From the NCBI GenBank assembly GCA_044375915.1, contig JBILLU010000063.1, positions 1 to 16,175 on the forward strand: 16,175 bases of DNA. The letters run 5' to 3'. This document shows, in pieces, positions 6,661 through 14,669 of the stretch (positions are counted from its first letter, which is position 1; every line of letters begins with the position of its first letter). The notes beneath the pieces were generated by a model that had not been told where the DNA came from, ran no database searches, and worked only from the letters and a program-made list of their open reading frames with translations. Source of the DNA: JAFEBO01 sp044375915. Its GTDB lineage: Bacteria > Planctomycetota > Phycisphaerae > Phycisphaerales > UBA1924. Position numbers and translations under genes: made by a program.

Positions 6661-9570
6661 CTAGGCGCAGACCAACGCGTTGTACGCACTGGCGAAGAGC
6701 ACGAAGTCCGCGTCGTCCACGAAGGCGTCGCCGGTGAGATCGGCCGGGCAGCCGACTGGCATCGCCGGATCGCCGCAGGCGAGCAGGTTGTACGCGTTGG
6801 CAAAGATCACAAAATCGGTGTCGTCCACGAAGTTATCGGCGTTGAAGTCCGCCGGGCAGCCGCAGGTCGTGATCGGGTCGCCGGTCTGGCCGACGGCGGT
6901 CTCGCCCGCGGGCACGCACAGCGTGAAGCCGTCGCTGAAGTGCACGGTGAGCGTCTGACCCGTCGGGTTCCATGCGACGTAGCGGCGGACGCCGGACTGC
7001 TCGAAGACCGCGTAGTGGGGCGTGTCGGCAGTGATGCTCGCGTTGACCGGGCCGAACGTTGCGAGCGTCCGGATCCAGTGGTAGGTGCGTGCGCGGGAGT
7101 CGCCCTCTTCGACCTGATAGTTCGGAGTGGCGGTGAGACGCGTGAGCGCCTGGGCCGGGTCGGCGGTCGCGAGCGCGGACCAGTTGATGCTCTGCCACGA
7201 GGTCGGGTTGCCGCCGGTCTGGGAGAGCAAGAGGTTCCAGTTGTCGATCATCGACTGGCGCTTGTGCCCGAGGTAGAGCGACGCGGGGGTGATGGGCAAG
7301 AAGTTGATGCCGTGGATCTTCGCGGGATCGGCGGTGAACCAGGTGGCGTAATCCATGCTGTCGGACCAGACGATGCCGGCGACGGGTCGGGTGACGCCCG
7401 CGGGGAAGACCGCGTCGTCGGCGTCGAACCAGTACTGCTGGATCGAGGCTTCCTCAGCGGCGAAGAGATACATGCCCAGATCGCGGAGCGTGTTGTTGCC
7501 GGTGACGGCACCCCAGAGCGCGACGCCCGACGCCGCGTTCATCGCTTCGGAGGACGACTCCTGGTTGTTGCCAGCCGCGAAACCCGCGTGCCCTGCGGCC
7601 CACGAGTGACCGGCATACGGATCGAAGTTGCGGAGCACGGGGAAGCGCGTGTCGCTGCGGTCCCAGTTGGCGAAGTCCTTGATGATGAGTTCGATCATCG
7701 GCGCGAAGGACGCGGCCCAGGCGGGGTCGTATTTGGCGACGATCGCGGCGGCCTGCACAAAGTAGCCATAGTGGAAGTGGTGGTCGTTCATCTCGCCCGC
7801 GAGGCCGAACGAGCCGGGATTGCCGAGCAGGGTGTTCCAGTTGGCGCGATACGCGAAGGCGCGGTCCGCGCCGCCCGAGCCGGGCTGATCGAAGCGGATC
7901 CAGTCGATGCGGGCGAGCTCTCCGGCATAGGGCGTACTGCAGATGACGTAGAGGTCGTGGACGCCGTTGTTGCCGCTGAGGGCGGCGAGGCCAGCGCTGT
8001 TCATGCCGAAGTAGCCTTCGACCCAGTTGTTGATCCCGCCGGTGCCGCCGATGCCGCCGCCAGCGATGACGGGGCCGGTGAGCGAATCGAGCCGGACCTG
8101 AATCGAGCCGCTGCCGCTGCTGCCCGAGGCGAACCGGACCGTGAGGCGATTGGGCACGCCGGTGCCGAAGCTGACGTTTGAGAGCTTGAAGTAATCGGTG
8201 CCGCCCCAGTCGAGCGCGGCCTGCCCGGTGTCGCTCGGGCCAACGACGACGCCGGAGCCTTCGGTGAACGATTCGGCTTGTACGGGAGCGAACGCGCTGT
8301 TGCCGCTATTGGGGCCTGAGCCGACGCTGAACCAGTCGCCGAGTTGGTCCTTGAGGAACCCAAGGAAGCGAGCCTTGGCGGCGGTGTGACCGACTTGGTC
8401 GGCGAGGATGAGGAGCTGCCCGACGCGGCCGTAGTTCTTGCCGCTGCCGTAGGTGTCGGAGGCTCCGTTGAGGTTGGACTCTTGGTACGCCTGGTTGACG
8501 AGGTTGTAAAGCGTCGTCTGATCCACGCCCGTGGATGACGGCAGCTCGGGCAGGATGCCGCGGTAGGGATAGGAGACTGTGAACGCGTTGGCGCGAGCGA
8601 GCTTCATCTGGCCGCGGGAGGTGGCGAAGGTGCCGGTCTCGGTGGCTTGCGTGCTGTTGAGCCACTGGTGGCGGTAGAGCGCGACGAGCGGGCGGGTTTC
8701 GGTGCCTTCCTTCACCTGCGTCTGGAAGTTGAAGGTGGCGTCGATGGTGGATGGCTGGGGCTTGTACTCCCACGAGACGGTGCCGCCGGTGACGAAGACG
8801 AAGGCGTGCGCCGCGGCGAGGTTGACTGCGGCGGTGGTGGCCGCGGGCAACAGCGCGACGGAGAAGTAGTTCTTGCCAGCGAGCGACGACGTCGCTTGCG
8901 TTGACGTGACGCTCCACGTCGAGCCAGCTGGCGCGCAGAGGGCATACGCCTGGCCGCCGATGGTGACGCCGATGATGTTGCCCTGATTCGAGAAGACCGA
9001 CGCGGTGCCCGCGGCGCTCCGGAAGCCGACGCGGGCGTTGCCGCCGGAGACCGTGGCGTAGACGATGGGCAGCCCGTGGCCGAGGGTGAAATCGATGGAG
9101 CGTGAGGCGTCAGCGAGGCGAGCGGTGACGGTCCAGTCGCTGGCGCTGACGACGCGGACCTCGGTCGCGTTCAGCCCCTGCACGCCGATGGTGAGGGCCT
9201 GCTTGGAGTCGGTGAAGAGGTAGCCGTACCCGGTGTCTCGCAGCGTGGGCGAGGCGACATAGCCGATGCGGACGCCGTCGCTCGCGGCCTGGGCGGCGAG
9301 CGGATGGGGCTGCATGGGCTGGCCGAGGCTGTTGCCGGCGTACCGCGGGTAGATCAGGCTCGACCACCACTCGTTGGTCTGAACGGGGCCGGTGAATCCG
9401 GGGACCACGCGGGGCGAGACGGCGGCACCGTCGGAGTTCGAGGGAACTTCCTGACCCGCGGGGACGGAGGCGTAGTAGCTGCCAGCACCGGCGGGCACGA
9501 CCGTCTGGGCCGAAGCGATGCCACCGAACACAAGTGCCCCGAGCAGTGCGGCAGAGCGGCGGATCTTCAT
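6661..9570 (-). CDS. Secreted GH81 endo-beta-1,3-glucanase with inserted CBM6-like module and dockerin tail
   Basis: Extracellular endo-1,3-beta-glucanase (laminarin or callose type), 969 residues. Signal peptide MKIRRSAALLGALVFGG..ASA/Q, about 1-21. The N-terminal GH81 beta-sandwich includes TNEWWSSLIY at 65-74 and HPLAAQA at 89-95. The catalytic (alpha/alpha)6 part starts near YRHQWL (299) and carries NDHHFHYGY with candidate general acid Asp596, then NNQESSSEAMN with Glu671 and Glu675, the spacing known for the GH81 base residues. Residues about 429-561 form a CBM6-like domain (VQAESF ... ELARIDWIRF) placed inside the catalytic domain, between LKDQLGDWF and the RANWNTLLG segment. The tail at about 902-969 has loops DFNADNFVDDTDF and DLTGDAFVDDADF, both lacking the usual Gly. 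ATG 9570 is preceded by GGAGG at 8 nt; an in-frame ATG at 9588 is less likely. Confidence 0.93.
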   Translation of the reverse strand: MKIRRSAALLGALVFGGIASAQTVVPAGAGSYYASVPAGQEVPSNSDGAAVSPRVVPGFTGPVQTNEWWSSLIYPRYAGNSLGQPMQPHPLAAQAASDGVRIGYVASPTLRDTGYGYLFTDSKQALTIGVQGLNATEVRVVSASDWTVTARLADASRSIDFTLGHGLPIVYATVSGGNARVGFRSAAGTASVFSNQGNIIGVTIGGQAYALCAPAGSTWSVTSTQATSSLAGKNYFSVALLPAATTAAVNLAAAHAFVFVTGGTVSWEYKPQPSTIDATFNFQTQVKEGTETRPLVALYRHQWLNSTQATETGTFATSRGQMKLARANAFTVSYPYRGILPELPSSTGVDQTTLYNLVNQAYQESNLNGASDTYGSGKNYGRVGQLLILADQVGHTAAKARFLGFLKDQLGDWFSVGSGPNSGNSAFAPVQAESFTEGSGVVVGPSDTGQAALDWGGTDYFKLSNVSFGTGVPNRLTVRFASGSSGSGSIQVRLDSLTGPVIAGGGIGGTGGINNWVEGYFGMNSAGLAALSGNNGVHDLYVICSTPYAGELARIDWIRFDQPGSGGADRAFAYRANWNTLLGNPGSFGLAGEMNDHHFHYGYFVQAAAIVAKYDPAWAASFAPMIELIIKDFANWDRSDTRFPVLRNFDPYAGHSWAAGHAGFAAGNNQESSSEAMNAASGVALWGAVTGNNTLRDLGMYLFAAEEASIQQYWFDADDAVFPAGVTRPVAGIVWSDSMDYATWFTADPAKIHGINFLPITPASLYLGHKRQSMIDNWNLLLSQTGGNPTSWQSINWSALATADPAQALTRLTATPNYQVEEGDSRARTYHWIRTLATFGPVNASITADTPHYAVFEQSGVRRYVAWNPTGQTLTVHFSDGFTLCVPAGETAVGQTGDPITTCGCPADFNADNFVDDTDFVIFANAYNLLACGDPAMPVGCPADLTGDAFVDDADFVLFASAYNALVCA

Positions 9571-9578
9571 GAGCAAGG

Positions 9579-9583
9579 CCTCC
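9579..9583 (-). promoter_or_regulatory. Shine-Dalgarno GGAGG of the GH81 gene
   Basis: Minus-strand GGAGG with an 8-nt spacer before ATG 9570, where the signal peptide MKIRRSAALL begins. It falls within the extra codons of the longer frame from 9588, so 9570 is preferred. Confidence 0.65.
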
Positions 9584-9687
9584 GGCACGCTCGACGCGTT
9601 ATCGGCTCAAGGGCCGACAGGAGGCAGCGCGGCGTGTGATACGAACAGATTACAGCCAGTTCGGCGTTGGGCAAGCTTGCGGTTCAG

Positions 9688-9723
9688 GAAAGAAAAGAAC
9701 ACGCGGCAGTTTCATGCCGCGTG
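9688..9723 (-). terminator. Rho-independent terminator of the livK-like gene
   Basis: On the minus strand CACGCGGCA, loop TGAAAC, TGCCGCGTG form a perfect 9-bp stem, followed by the T-rich run TTCTTTTCTTT. It begins 49 nt after the stop codon at 9773. It separates livK transcription from the GH81 gene 120 bp further on. The rest of the gap (9571-9772) shows no other clear element. Confidence 0.88.
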
Positions 9724-9772
9724 CTGGTGTTCCACTCATCGGGATGTCACGTGCCATCGCATGCCGCCTGCG

Positions 9773-11020
9773 TTACGGCTCGACGCGAGCTCGGAAGACC
9801 GGCTTCCCGCCCTTCATCTCGACGATGACGGCGGGCTTCACTGCGTCACGCTTCTCGTTGATCGTGATCGCGCCGGTGACGCCCTTGAAACCCTTGGTGC
9901 TGGCGATCGCGGCCGCGAGCTTGGCACCATCGGTGCTGCCGGCGCGAGTGGTCGCGTCGGCAAAGATACGGGCCGCGTCGTAGCCGAGAGCCGCGAGGCC
10001 GTCGGGGGTCTCACCGAACTTCTCCTTGTACTTCTTGACGAAGGTCTGGATCTCTTCGGTGGGCTGATCGGCGGCGTAGTGGTTGGAGTAGAACGAACCC
10101 TCGATCGCGGCGCCGCCGTTCTTGGCGAGGTCGGCGGAGTCCCAGCCGTCGCCGCCGAGCAGCGGCATGGTCATGCCGAGCTTGCGGGCCTGGATGGCGA
10201 TGTTCGCAACGTCGGTGTAGTAGCCGGGGATGAAGAGAATCTCGGCGTTCTTCTCGCGGATCTTGGTGAGCAGCGGGTTGAAGTTGCTCTCGCCCTTGGT
10301 GTAGGCCTCGACAGCGACGACCTCGCCGCCCATCTGCTTGAAGTTCTTCTCGAACTCGTCCTTGAGCCCGACGGAGTACGCCGCGGCTTGGTCGAAGAGG
10401 ATTGCGGCCTTCTTCACCTTGAGGTCGCTGAATGCGAACTTGGCGCAGGCGTAGCCCTGGAAGGGATCGATGAAGCAGACGCGGGAGATCATGTCGCCGA
10501 CGGCCGTCACCTGCGGGTTGGTGCTGCTGGGCGTGATCATGGGCACGCCGAACTGCTGAGCGACGGGCGCGCCTGCGAGCGTGACGCTTGAGGCAACTTC
10601 TCCCAGCACGCAGACGACCTTGTCGCTGGTGATGAGTTTGGTCACCACGGTGCCGGCCTTCTCGGGCTTGCCCTCGGTGTCCTCGGAGATGACCTTGATC
10701 TTGCGGGATGTGCCGCCGATGTTCACGCCTCCCGAGGCGTTGATCTCCTCGACCGCGAGCTTGATGCCGTTGTCGGTGGAGCGGCCGAAGGTCGCTTCCG
10801 CGCCGGTGAGCGAGCCGTAGTGGCCGATGAGGATCTCGTCGGCGGCGGGCGCGGCCGCTGCAGGCGCGTTCGCGGCGGAGGGTGCGGGATTCGCGGCCTT
10901 GTTGGCGTTGGCGTTCGAGCTGTTGTCGCACGCGCCGAGCAATGCGGTCAGCGCGACGCCGGCACCGAGCGTGAGGCGGCGGACAAGAGAAACAAGGGGA
11001 CGAGCCGCGAGGGTGGACAT
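9773..11020 (-). CDS. livK: Branched-chain amino acid ABC transporter substrate-binding lipoprotein (LivK/LivJ family)
   Basis: Solute receptor of the transporter, 415 residues from ATG 11020-11018. The open frame runs 61 codons further upstream, but GGAAG at 11029-11033 (8-nt spacer) and the signal peptide select this start. The lipoprotein signal has lipobox LLGAC with Cys31, then an Asn/Ala/Pro-rich flexible linker (about 32-62) to hold the receptor away from the membrane. The type-I periplasmic-binding fold follows: IGHYGSLTGAEATFGRSTDN at 65-84, GEVASSVTLAGAPVAQQFGV with SSV near 144 (the ligand carboxylate region), MITPSSTNPQVT at 161-172, and the C-terminal GVTGAITINEKRDAVKPAVI at 380-399. 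It has its own terminator and divergent promoter region, and is separated from livHMG by about 6.4 kb with three secreted dockerin proteins on the same strand. That it serves LivHMG is inferred. Confidence 0.92.
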   Translation of the reverse strand: MSTLAARPLVSLVRRLTLGAGVALTALLGACDNSSNANANKAANPAPSAANAPAAAAPAADEILIGHYGSLTGAEATFGRSTDNGIKLAVEEINASGGVNIGGTSRKIKVISEDTEGKPEKAGTVVTKLITSDKVVCVLGEVASSVTLAGAPVAQQFGVPMITPSSTNPQVTAVGDMISRVCFIDPFQGYACAKFAFSDLKVKKAAILFDQAAAYSVGLKDEFEKNFKQMGGEVVAVEAYTKGESNFNPLLTKIREKNAEILFIPGYYTDVANIAIQARKLGMTMPLLGGDGWDSADLAKNGGAAIEGSFYSNHYAADQPTEEIQTFVKKYKEKFGETPDGLAALGYDAARIFADATTRAGSTDGAKLAAAIASTKGFKGVTGAITINEKRDAVKPAVIVEMKGGKPVFRARVEP

Positions 11021-11028
11021 GCAGATGG

Positions 11029-11033
11029 CTTCC
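11029..11033 (-). promoter_or_regulatory. Shine-Dalgarno GGAAG of the livK-like gene
   Basis: Minus-strand GGAAG, 8-nt spacer to ATG 11020. It supports the start at the lipoprotein signal; the ATG at 11035 overlaps this site. Confidence 0.5.
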
Positions 11034-11075
11034 ATTTGGGGGGTGACATGGACGGCGCTGGCGCTGCCGCCCACG

Positions 11076-11094
11076 CAAAGTCTATCGGACTTTG
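11076..11094. promoter_or_regulatory. Dyad CAAAGTC-N5-GACTTTG upstream of livK
   Basis: Perfect 7-bp inverted repeat with a 5-nt spacer, centred 65 bp before the livK start. The A/T-containing arms stand out in GC-rich DNA. Candidate operator or leader hairpin; the regulator is unknown. Confidence 0.4.
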
Positions 11095-11112
11095 GGAACG
11101 AGTGCGGCTTGA

Positions 11113-11130
11113 CGGTTACCCGGGAAACCG
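11113..11130. promoter_or_regulatory. 18-bp near-palindrome with CCCGGG core
   Basis: CGGTTACCCGGGAAACCG is symmetrical except for one A/A pair. It lies about 100 bp upstream of livK. A second CCCGGG-centred palindrome lies 62 bp away, so the two may be paired operators. Confidence 0.35.
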
Positions 11131-11178
11131 AGGGGCGGGGCGAGCAGGGCACAGTTTTCTCGCCGATCTCGCGGCGGT

Positions 11179-11188
11179 ATCCCGGGAT
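11179..11188. promoter_or_regulatory. Palindrome ATCCCGGGAT beside the putative GH15 promoter
   Basis: Perfect 10-bp palindrome ending 4 bp before the putative -35 box at 11193. Shares the CCCGGG core with the dyad at 11113-11130. In GC-rich DNA such short palindromes can be chance. Confidence 0.3.
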
Positions 11189-11192
11189 GGCA

Positions 11193-11221
11193 TTGACGCC
11201 CACGTACTTGGCGGCGATATT
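11193..11221 (+). promoter_or_regulatory. Putative sigma70-type promoter of the GH15-GH53 operon
   Basis: TTGACG (11193-11198; 5 of 6 to consensus), 17-bp spacer, GATATT (11216-11221; 4 of 6). This would give a leader of about 130 nt before ATG 11361. Planctomycete promoters are poorly defined, so this is tentative. Confidence 0.4.
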
Positions 11222-11348
11222 TGGATGGAGGGCGGGGACACGGGGATTGTCCAGTCAGATCGGTTTTTGTTCGCCCGCCAAGGATTTCGGCGTGCCCGCC
11301 TGTGCTTCGGCCAGTCGGTGCCACGCGATTCGAGGGCGTCGAACCTGC

Positions 11349-11353
11349 AGGAG
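11349..11353 (+). promoter_or_regulatory. Shine-Dalgarno AGGAG deciding the GH15 start
   Basis: AGGAG with a 7-nt spacer before ATG 11361. The reading frame stays open for 178 codons further upstream, but only this position gives a ribosome site plus a signal peptide. Confidence 0.75.
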
Positions 11354-11360
11354 CGTGGTC

Positions 11361-14300
11361 ATGGTGATCCGGAGCTGGTACCGAGCCGCGGCGTTCGGAG
11401 CGGCGTTTTCTCTGTCGGCTTTCTCGCTCGCACAGCCCAGCAGCGTCGAGCACACGTTCAACGCGCAGACGTTCGGCGAAGTGAGCGGCGTGACCCAGCG
11501 CGAGCCCGATGTGCCGCGTGAGGGTGAGACGGTCGACCTCTACGTCCGCGTCTCGTTCCAGTTCACCTACGACCGGGTCGCGATCTATTACACCACCGAC
11601 GGCAGCGAGCCCTCGGGCTCGTTCGGTACCGGCAGCGGCACGACTCAGGTGCTGCGCAACGACCTCGGCTCCATCTCGTTCCTCCGCAACGAGAACTCCG
11701 GCGGCACCCGCGATTGGTGGAAGGCCACGCTCCCCGCTGGCTCGCGGAACTTCAACCAGACCATCAAGTACAAGGTCAGCGCCTGGAAGCCCTTCGTAGG
11801 CGGCGAGGTCTTCGCCAACGGCGGCAACTCGTACACCTTCGCGAACAAGATCGCCTGGCCCGGCGCGGGCGCCGGTCAGCCCAGCCCGAGCGCCGGCTAC
11901 CCGCCGGTCTCGTTCTGGAAGGAAGAGGCCATGTTCGGCAACGGCTACGTCGCCGGCATGATCGACCAGAACGGCACGCTCTACGACATCATGTTCCCGA
12001 CCACCGGCGGCGTGCAGGGCGTCGGCACCCGCAACGAGGGTTACGTCGGCGGCAACGACACCTTCCCGCCGATGCTCCCCAGCGGCTGGCGCGGCCAGAT
12101 GCACGTCAACCAGGCGATGGTCGGCATCCGCCCTGTCTCCACAGGCCTCACCCACTGGCTCAGCAATCCGGCTGGCAGCAACTCGTTCACGAGCGTCGCT
12201 CAGGCCTACAACCCGACCTCCAACACGGTGATCACCAGCCAGACGCTCACGGCCGGTGGCAACAACATCGCGCTGCAGCAGTTTGACTTCGCACCCATCG
12301 GCATCACCTTCCCCAACGACAACGGCGGCAACGCCCAGCGCCACATCTACGTCAAGCGCCTCACTCTGACCAACAACACCGGCAGCGCTCAGGACGTCAA
12401 TCTCTATTACTACGTCGACCCCGCGCTCAACGGCGGCGACAACTACGACGCGATGTTCGTCGACAACACCCGCAAGGCGATGGTCGCGTACGACAACACC
12501 TTCCGAAACGTCACCGGCACCGGCATTGGCTTCTCCAGCCCCAACGAGTACAACCCGACCACCTTCCCCGGCTTTGACAAGAACATCAGCCTCTACCTCG
12601 CCAGCGCGATGAAGCAGGTGAACGCCGGCGGCACGCTGGTGCAGACCGCCACCGACTTCTGGCGCGACACCTCGGCCGACAACGGCCAGGGCTGGATGGC
12701 GATGCGGGTCAGCCTGCCTGTCGGCACGCCCGTGACCGTCGATCTCATGATGGTCGGCGTCGACGATCGCTTCGCCGGCGCGAGCGCCACGTACAACTTC
12801 AAGGCCGCCAATGTCGTCGACTGGTTCTATGCCAACAACATGGGCACGGTCCTGAGCGCCACCGACACCTACTGGGTGAACTGGCTCAACAGCGGCACCA
12901 CCATCGACTTCCCCGACGATCGCTACGACACCCTCATGCGTCGCGGCCTGCTCGCCACGGCGCTGCACCAGAGCACGGAGACCGGGGCGATCGTTGCGGG
13001 CTATCACAACGGCGCGTACCTCTACGCCTGGCCGCGGGATGCGATGTGGGCGGCGGTGACGCTGCTCCGCGCCGGCCATATCGCCGAGGCCGAGAACGCG
13101 ATGCGCTGGATGCGCGATGTCTGCTACCGCGACGTCGAGCCCGGCTTCGGCAACAACCCGATCACCGGCCAGCCTTATAAGGGCTTCTGGAAGCAGAAGT
13201 ACAGCACCGACGGCTACACGGTCTGGGGCGCGCCGCAGATCGACGGCACGGCGGTCTACCCGTGGGCCCTCTGGTGGCACTACAAGATGCAGGGCAACGA
13301 CGCTTACCTGAACTCGCACTACGCGGCGATCTGGGACGCCGTGAAGGCGATGACCACCGACTCGAGCGACTCGCGCCTGCGCTACGAGGAGGCCTTCAAC
13401 CTTGTCTATTCCAACAACCTCTGGGAAGATAGCTACGACACGTTCATCTTCAGCAACGCCAACGTGATCCGCGGCCTGCGCGATGCCTCCAACATCGCCA
13501 ACCGCCTCGGCCGCCCCGGCGATGCGTCGTACTTCAACGGCCTCGCCGACACGATTCAGGGCGGACTCAACGCTCGCCTTGACTGGAACGGCGAGAACAC
13601 GGACGCTTCGCAGCTCGGCATCGTGTATCCCTTCGAGACCCACGTCCCGATCGACAGCCGCGCGACCAAGGTCGTCGACCGCATCAACGGCGTCGCCACC
13701 GATCGCTTCGGCAACAACCACCCGCTCATCCGCTTTGGTGGTTTCCCCAACGATCAGTACGGCTGGACCGACCTCGTCGATCGCTACTGGGGCGACGGCT
13801 ACTGGGGCGGCGGCCAGCCCTGGGGCGGCGGGCCTTGGTACCTCACGACGATGTGGTACGGCTGCTACTACGCCATGCGCCAGGACTACATCGCCGGCAA
13901 GGGCGACATCGACAACCACAAGTATCGGCTCGACCTCCTGGTCGATCGGCTCGGCCCGGTGGGCTTCGGCGCCGAGCAGGTCGCACCGAAGTTCGTGAAC
14001 GCCGGCTTGCCCGGTTCGCTGCTCTACCCGGGTCAGAACGATTTCGTGCTGCAGACCGCGTGGCCCAACGCGTGGGAGAGCATGTCGTTCTTCGTGGACT
14101 CGCTCTTCATGTTCCTCGGCTACGAGCCCAACGCCGGCACCAACACCATCAAGGTCCGTCCCAAGCTGCCGACCGCCTGGCCGACCATCACCTACAAGAA
14201 CCTGGAGCTGGGCTCCAAGAGCGTGGACCTGACCATCAGCGAGAACGCCGCGACCAAGCGGTACTCGCAGAGAGTCACCAACAACTCCGGCGGCGCGATC

Positions 14301-14669
14301 ACCTTCAACACCGTGATCCGCGTCCCCAGCGCCGAAACGGTGGTGGGGGTCTACCGCAACGGCGTGCCCACCGCGTACACCTACTCCGGCCCCGGCGCGT
14401 TCCAGGTCTTCATCACCAACGCGGTCGAGACCGGCGTCGGCGACACCACCACCTACACCGTCGTCACCGGCTGCCCGTGTGACCTCAACGGCGACACCAT
14501 CGTCGAGGACAGTGACTTCGTGGTCTTCGCGAACGCCTACAACCTGCTCGACTGCACCGATCCGTCGATGCCCGCCAACTGCCCGGCGGACTTCAACGGC
14601 GACGGCTTCGTCGATGACTCGGACTTCGTGATCTTCGCCGACGCGTACAACGCGCTGCTCTGCCCGTGA
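11361..14669 (+). CDS. Secreted GH15 glucoamylase/glucodextranase-like enzyme with dockerin tail
   Basis: Probable exo-acting alpha-glucosidase of GH15, releasing glucose from starch- or dextran-like glucans outside the cell; 1102 residues. Signal peptide 1-24, cleavage near SLA/Q. Residues about 30-165 hold an extra beta domain with IYYTTDGSEPSG (75-86), as in chitobiase-type or amylase N-terminal modules. Residues about 186-480 match the GH15 N-terminal beta-sandwich. The (alpha/alpha)6 catalytic domain follows, with YLYAWPRDAMWA at 553-564, QIDGTAVYPWALWW at 626-639, LWED with candidate general acid Glu689, and AWPNAWES with candidate base Glu906. LWED replaces the more usual LWEE, and the catalytic Glu is kept. 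The tail at about 1037-1102 has loops DLNGDTIVEDSDF and DFNGDGFVDDSDF separated by CTDPSMPANC. AGGAG precedes ATG 11361. The stop overlaps the GH53 start. Confidence 0.88.
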   Translation: MVIRSWYRAAAFGAAFSLSAFSLAQPSSVEHTFNAQTFGEVSGVTQREPDVPREGETVDLYVRVSFQFTYDRVAIYYTTDGSEPSGSFGTGSGTTQVLRNDLGSISFLRNENSGGTRDWWKATLPAGSRNFNQTIKYKVSAWKPFVGGEVFANGGNSYTFANKIAWPGAGAGQPSPSAGYPPVSFWKEEAMFGNGYVAGMIDQNGTLYDIMFPTTGGVQGVGTRNEGYVGGNDTFPPMLPSGWRGQMHVNQAMVGIRPVSTGLTHWLSNPAGSNSFTSVAQAYNPTSNTVITSQTLTAGGNNIALQQFDFAPIGITFPNDNGGNAQRHIYVKRLTLTNNTGSAQDVNLYYYVDPALNGGDNYDAMFVDNTRKAMVAYDNTFRNVTGTGIGFSSPNEYNPTTFPGFDKNISLYLASAMKQVNAGGTLVQTATDFWRDTSADNGQGWMAMRVSLPVGTPVTVDLMMVGVDDRFAGASATYNFKAANVVDWFYANNMGTVLSATDTYWVNWLNSGTTIDFPDDRYDTLMRRGLLATALHQSTETGAIVAGYHNGAYLYAWPRDAMWAAVTLLRAGHIAEAENAMRWMRDVCYRDVEPGFGNNPITGQPYKGFWKQKYSTDGYTVWGAPQIDGTAVYPWALWWHYKMQGNDAYLNSHYAAIWDAVKAMTTDSSDSRLRYEEAFNLVYSNNLWEDSYDTFIFSNANVIRGLRDASNIANRLGRPGDASYFNGLADTIQGGLNARLDWNGENTDASQLGIVYPFETHVPIDSRATKVVDRINGVATDRFGNNHPLIRFGGFPNDQYGWTDLVDRYWGDGYWGGGQPWGGGPWYLTTMWYGCYYAMRQDYIAGKGDIDNHKYRLDLLVDRLGPVGFGAEQVAPKFVNAGLPGSLLYPGQNDFVLQTAWPNAWESMSFFVDSLFMFLGYEPNAGTNTIKVRPKLPTAWPTITYKNLELGSKSVDLTISENAATKRYSQRVTNNSGGAITFNTVIRVPSAETVVGVYRNGVPTAYTYSGPGAFQVFITNAVETGVGDTTTYTVVTGCPCDLNGDTIVEDSDFVVFANAYNLLDCTDPSMPANCPADFNGDGFVDDSDFVIFADAYNALLCP

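Larger units (their letters stand above)
11021..11360. other. Divergent intergenic regulatory region between livK and the GH15 gene
   Basis: 340 bp without a gene, upstream of both genes. It contains three dyads (11076-11094, 11113-11130, 11179-11188) and a plausible sigma70-type promoter for the GH15 gene, listed separately. I found no convincing -35/-10 pair for livK. Long open frames crossing it (extended livK and GH15 frames) have no ribosome-binding site. Confidence 0.7.

Noticed and set aside
6583..8181. Plus-strand open frame of 532 codons opposite the GH81 gene
   Set aside because: Antisense to the GH81 catalytic domain; no family motif and no credible ribosome site.
11021..11203. 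N-terminal extension of the livK frame by 61 codons
   Set aside because: A lipoprotein signal with lipobox LLGAC must start near the N-terminus; GGAAG precedes ATG 11020.
10827..11360. N-terminal extension of the GH15 frame by 178 codons
   Set aside because: It overlaps the livK lipoprotein start region, has no Shine-Dalgarno, and the signal peptide begins at 11361 after AGGAG.
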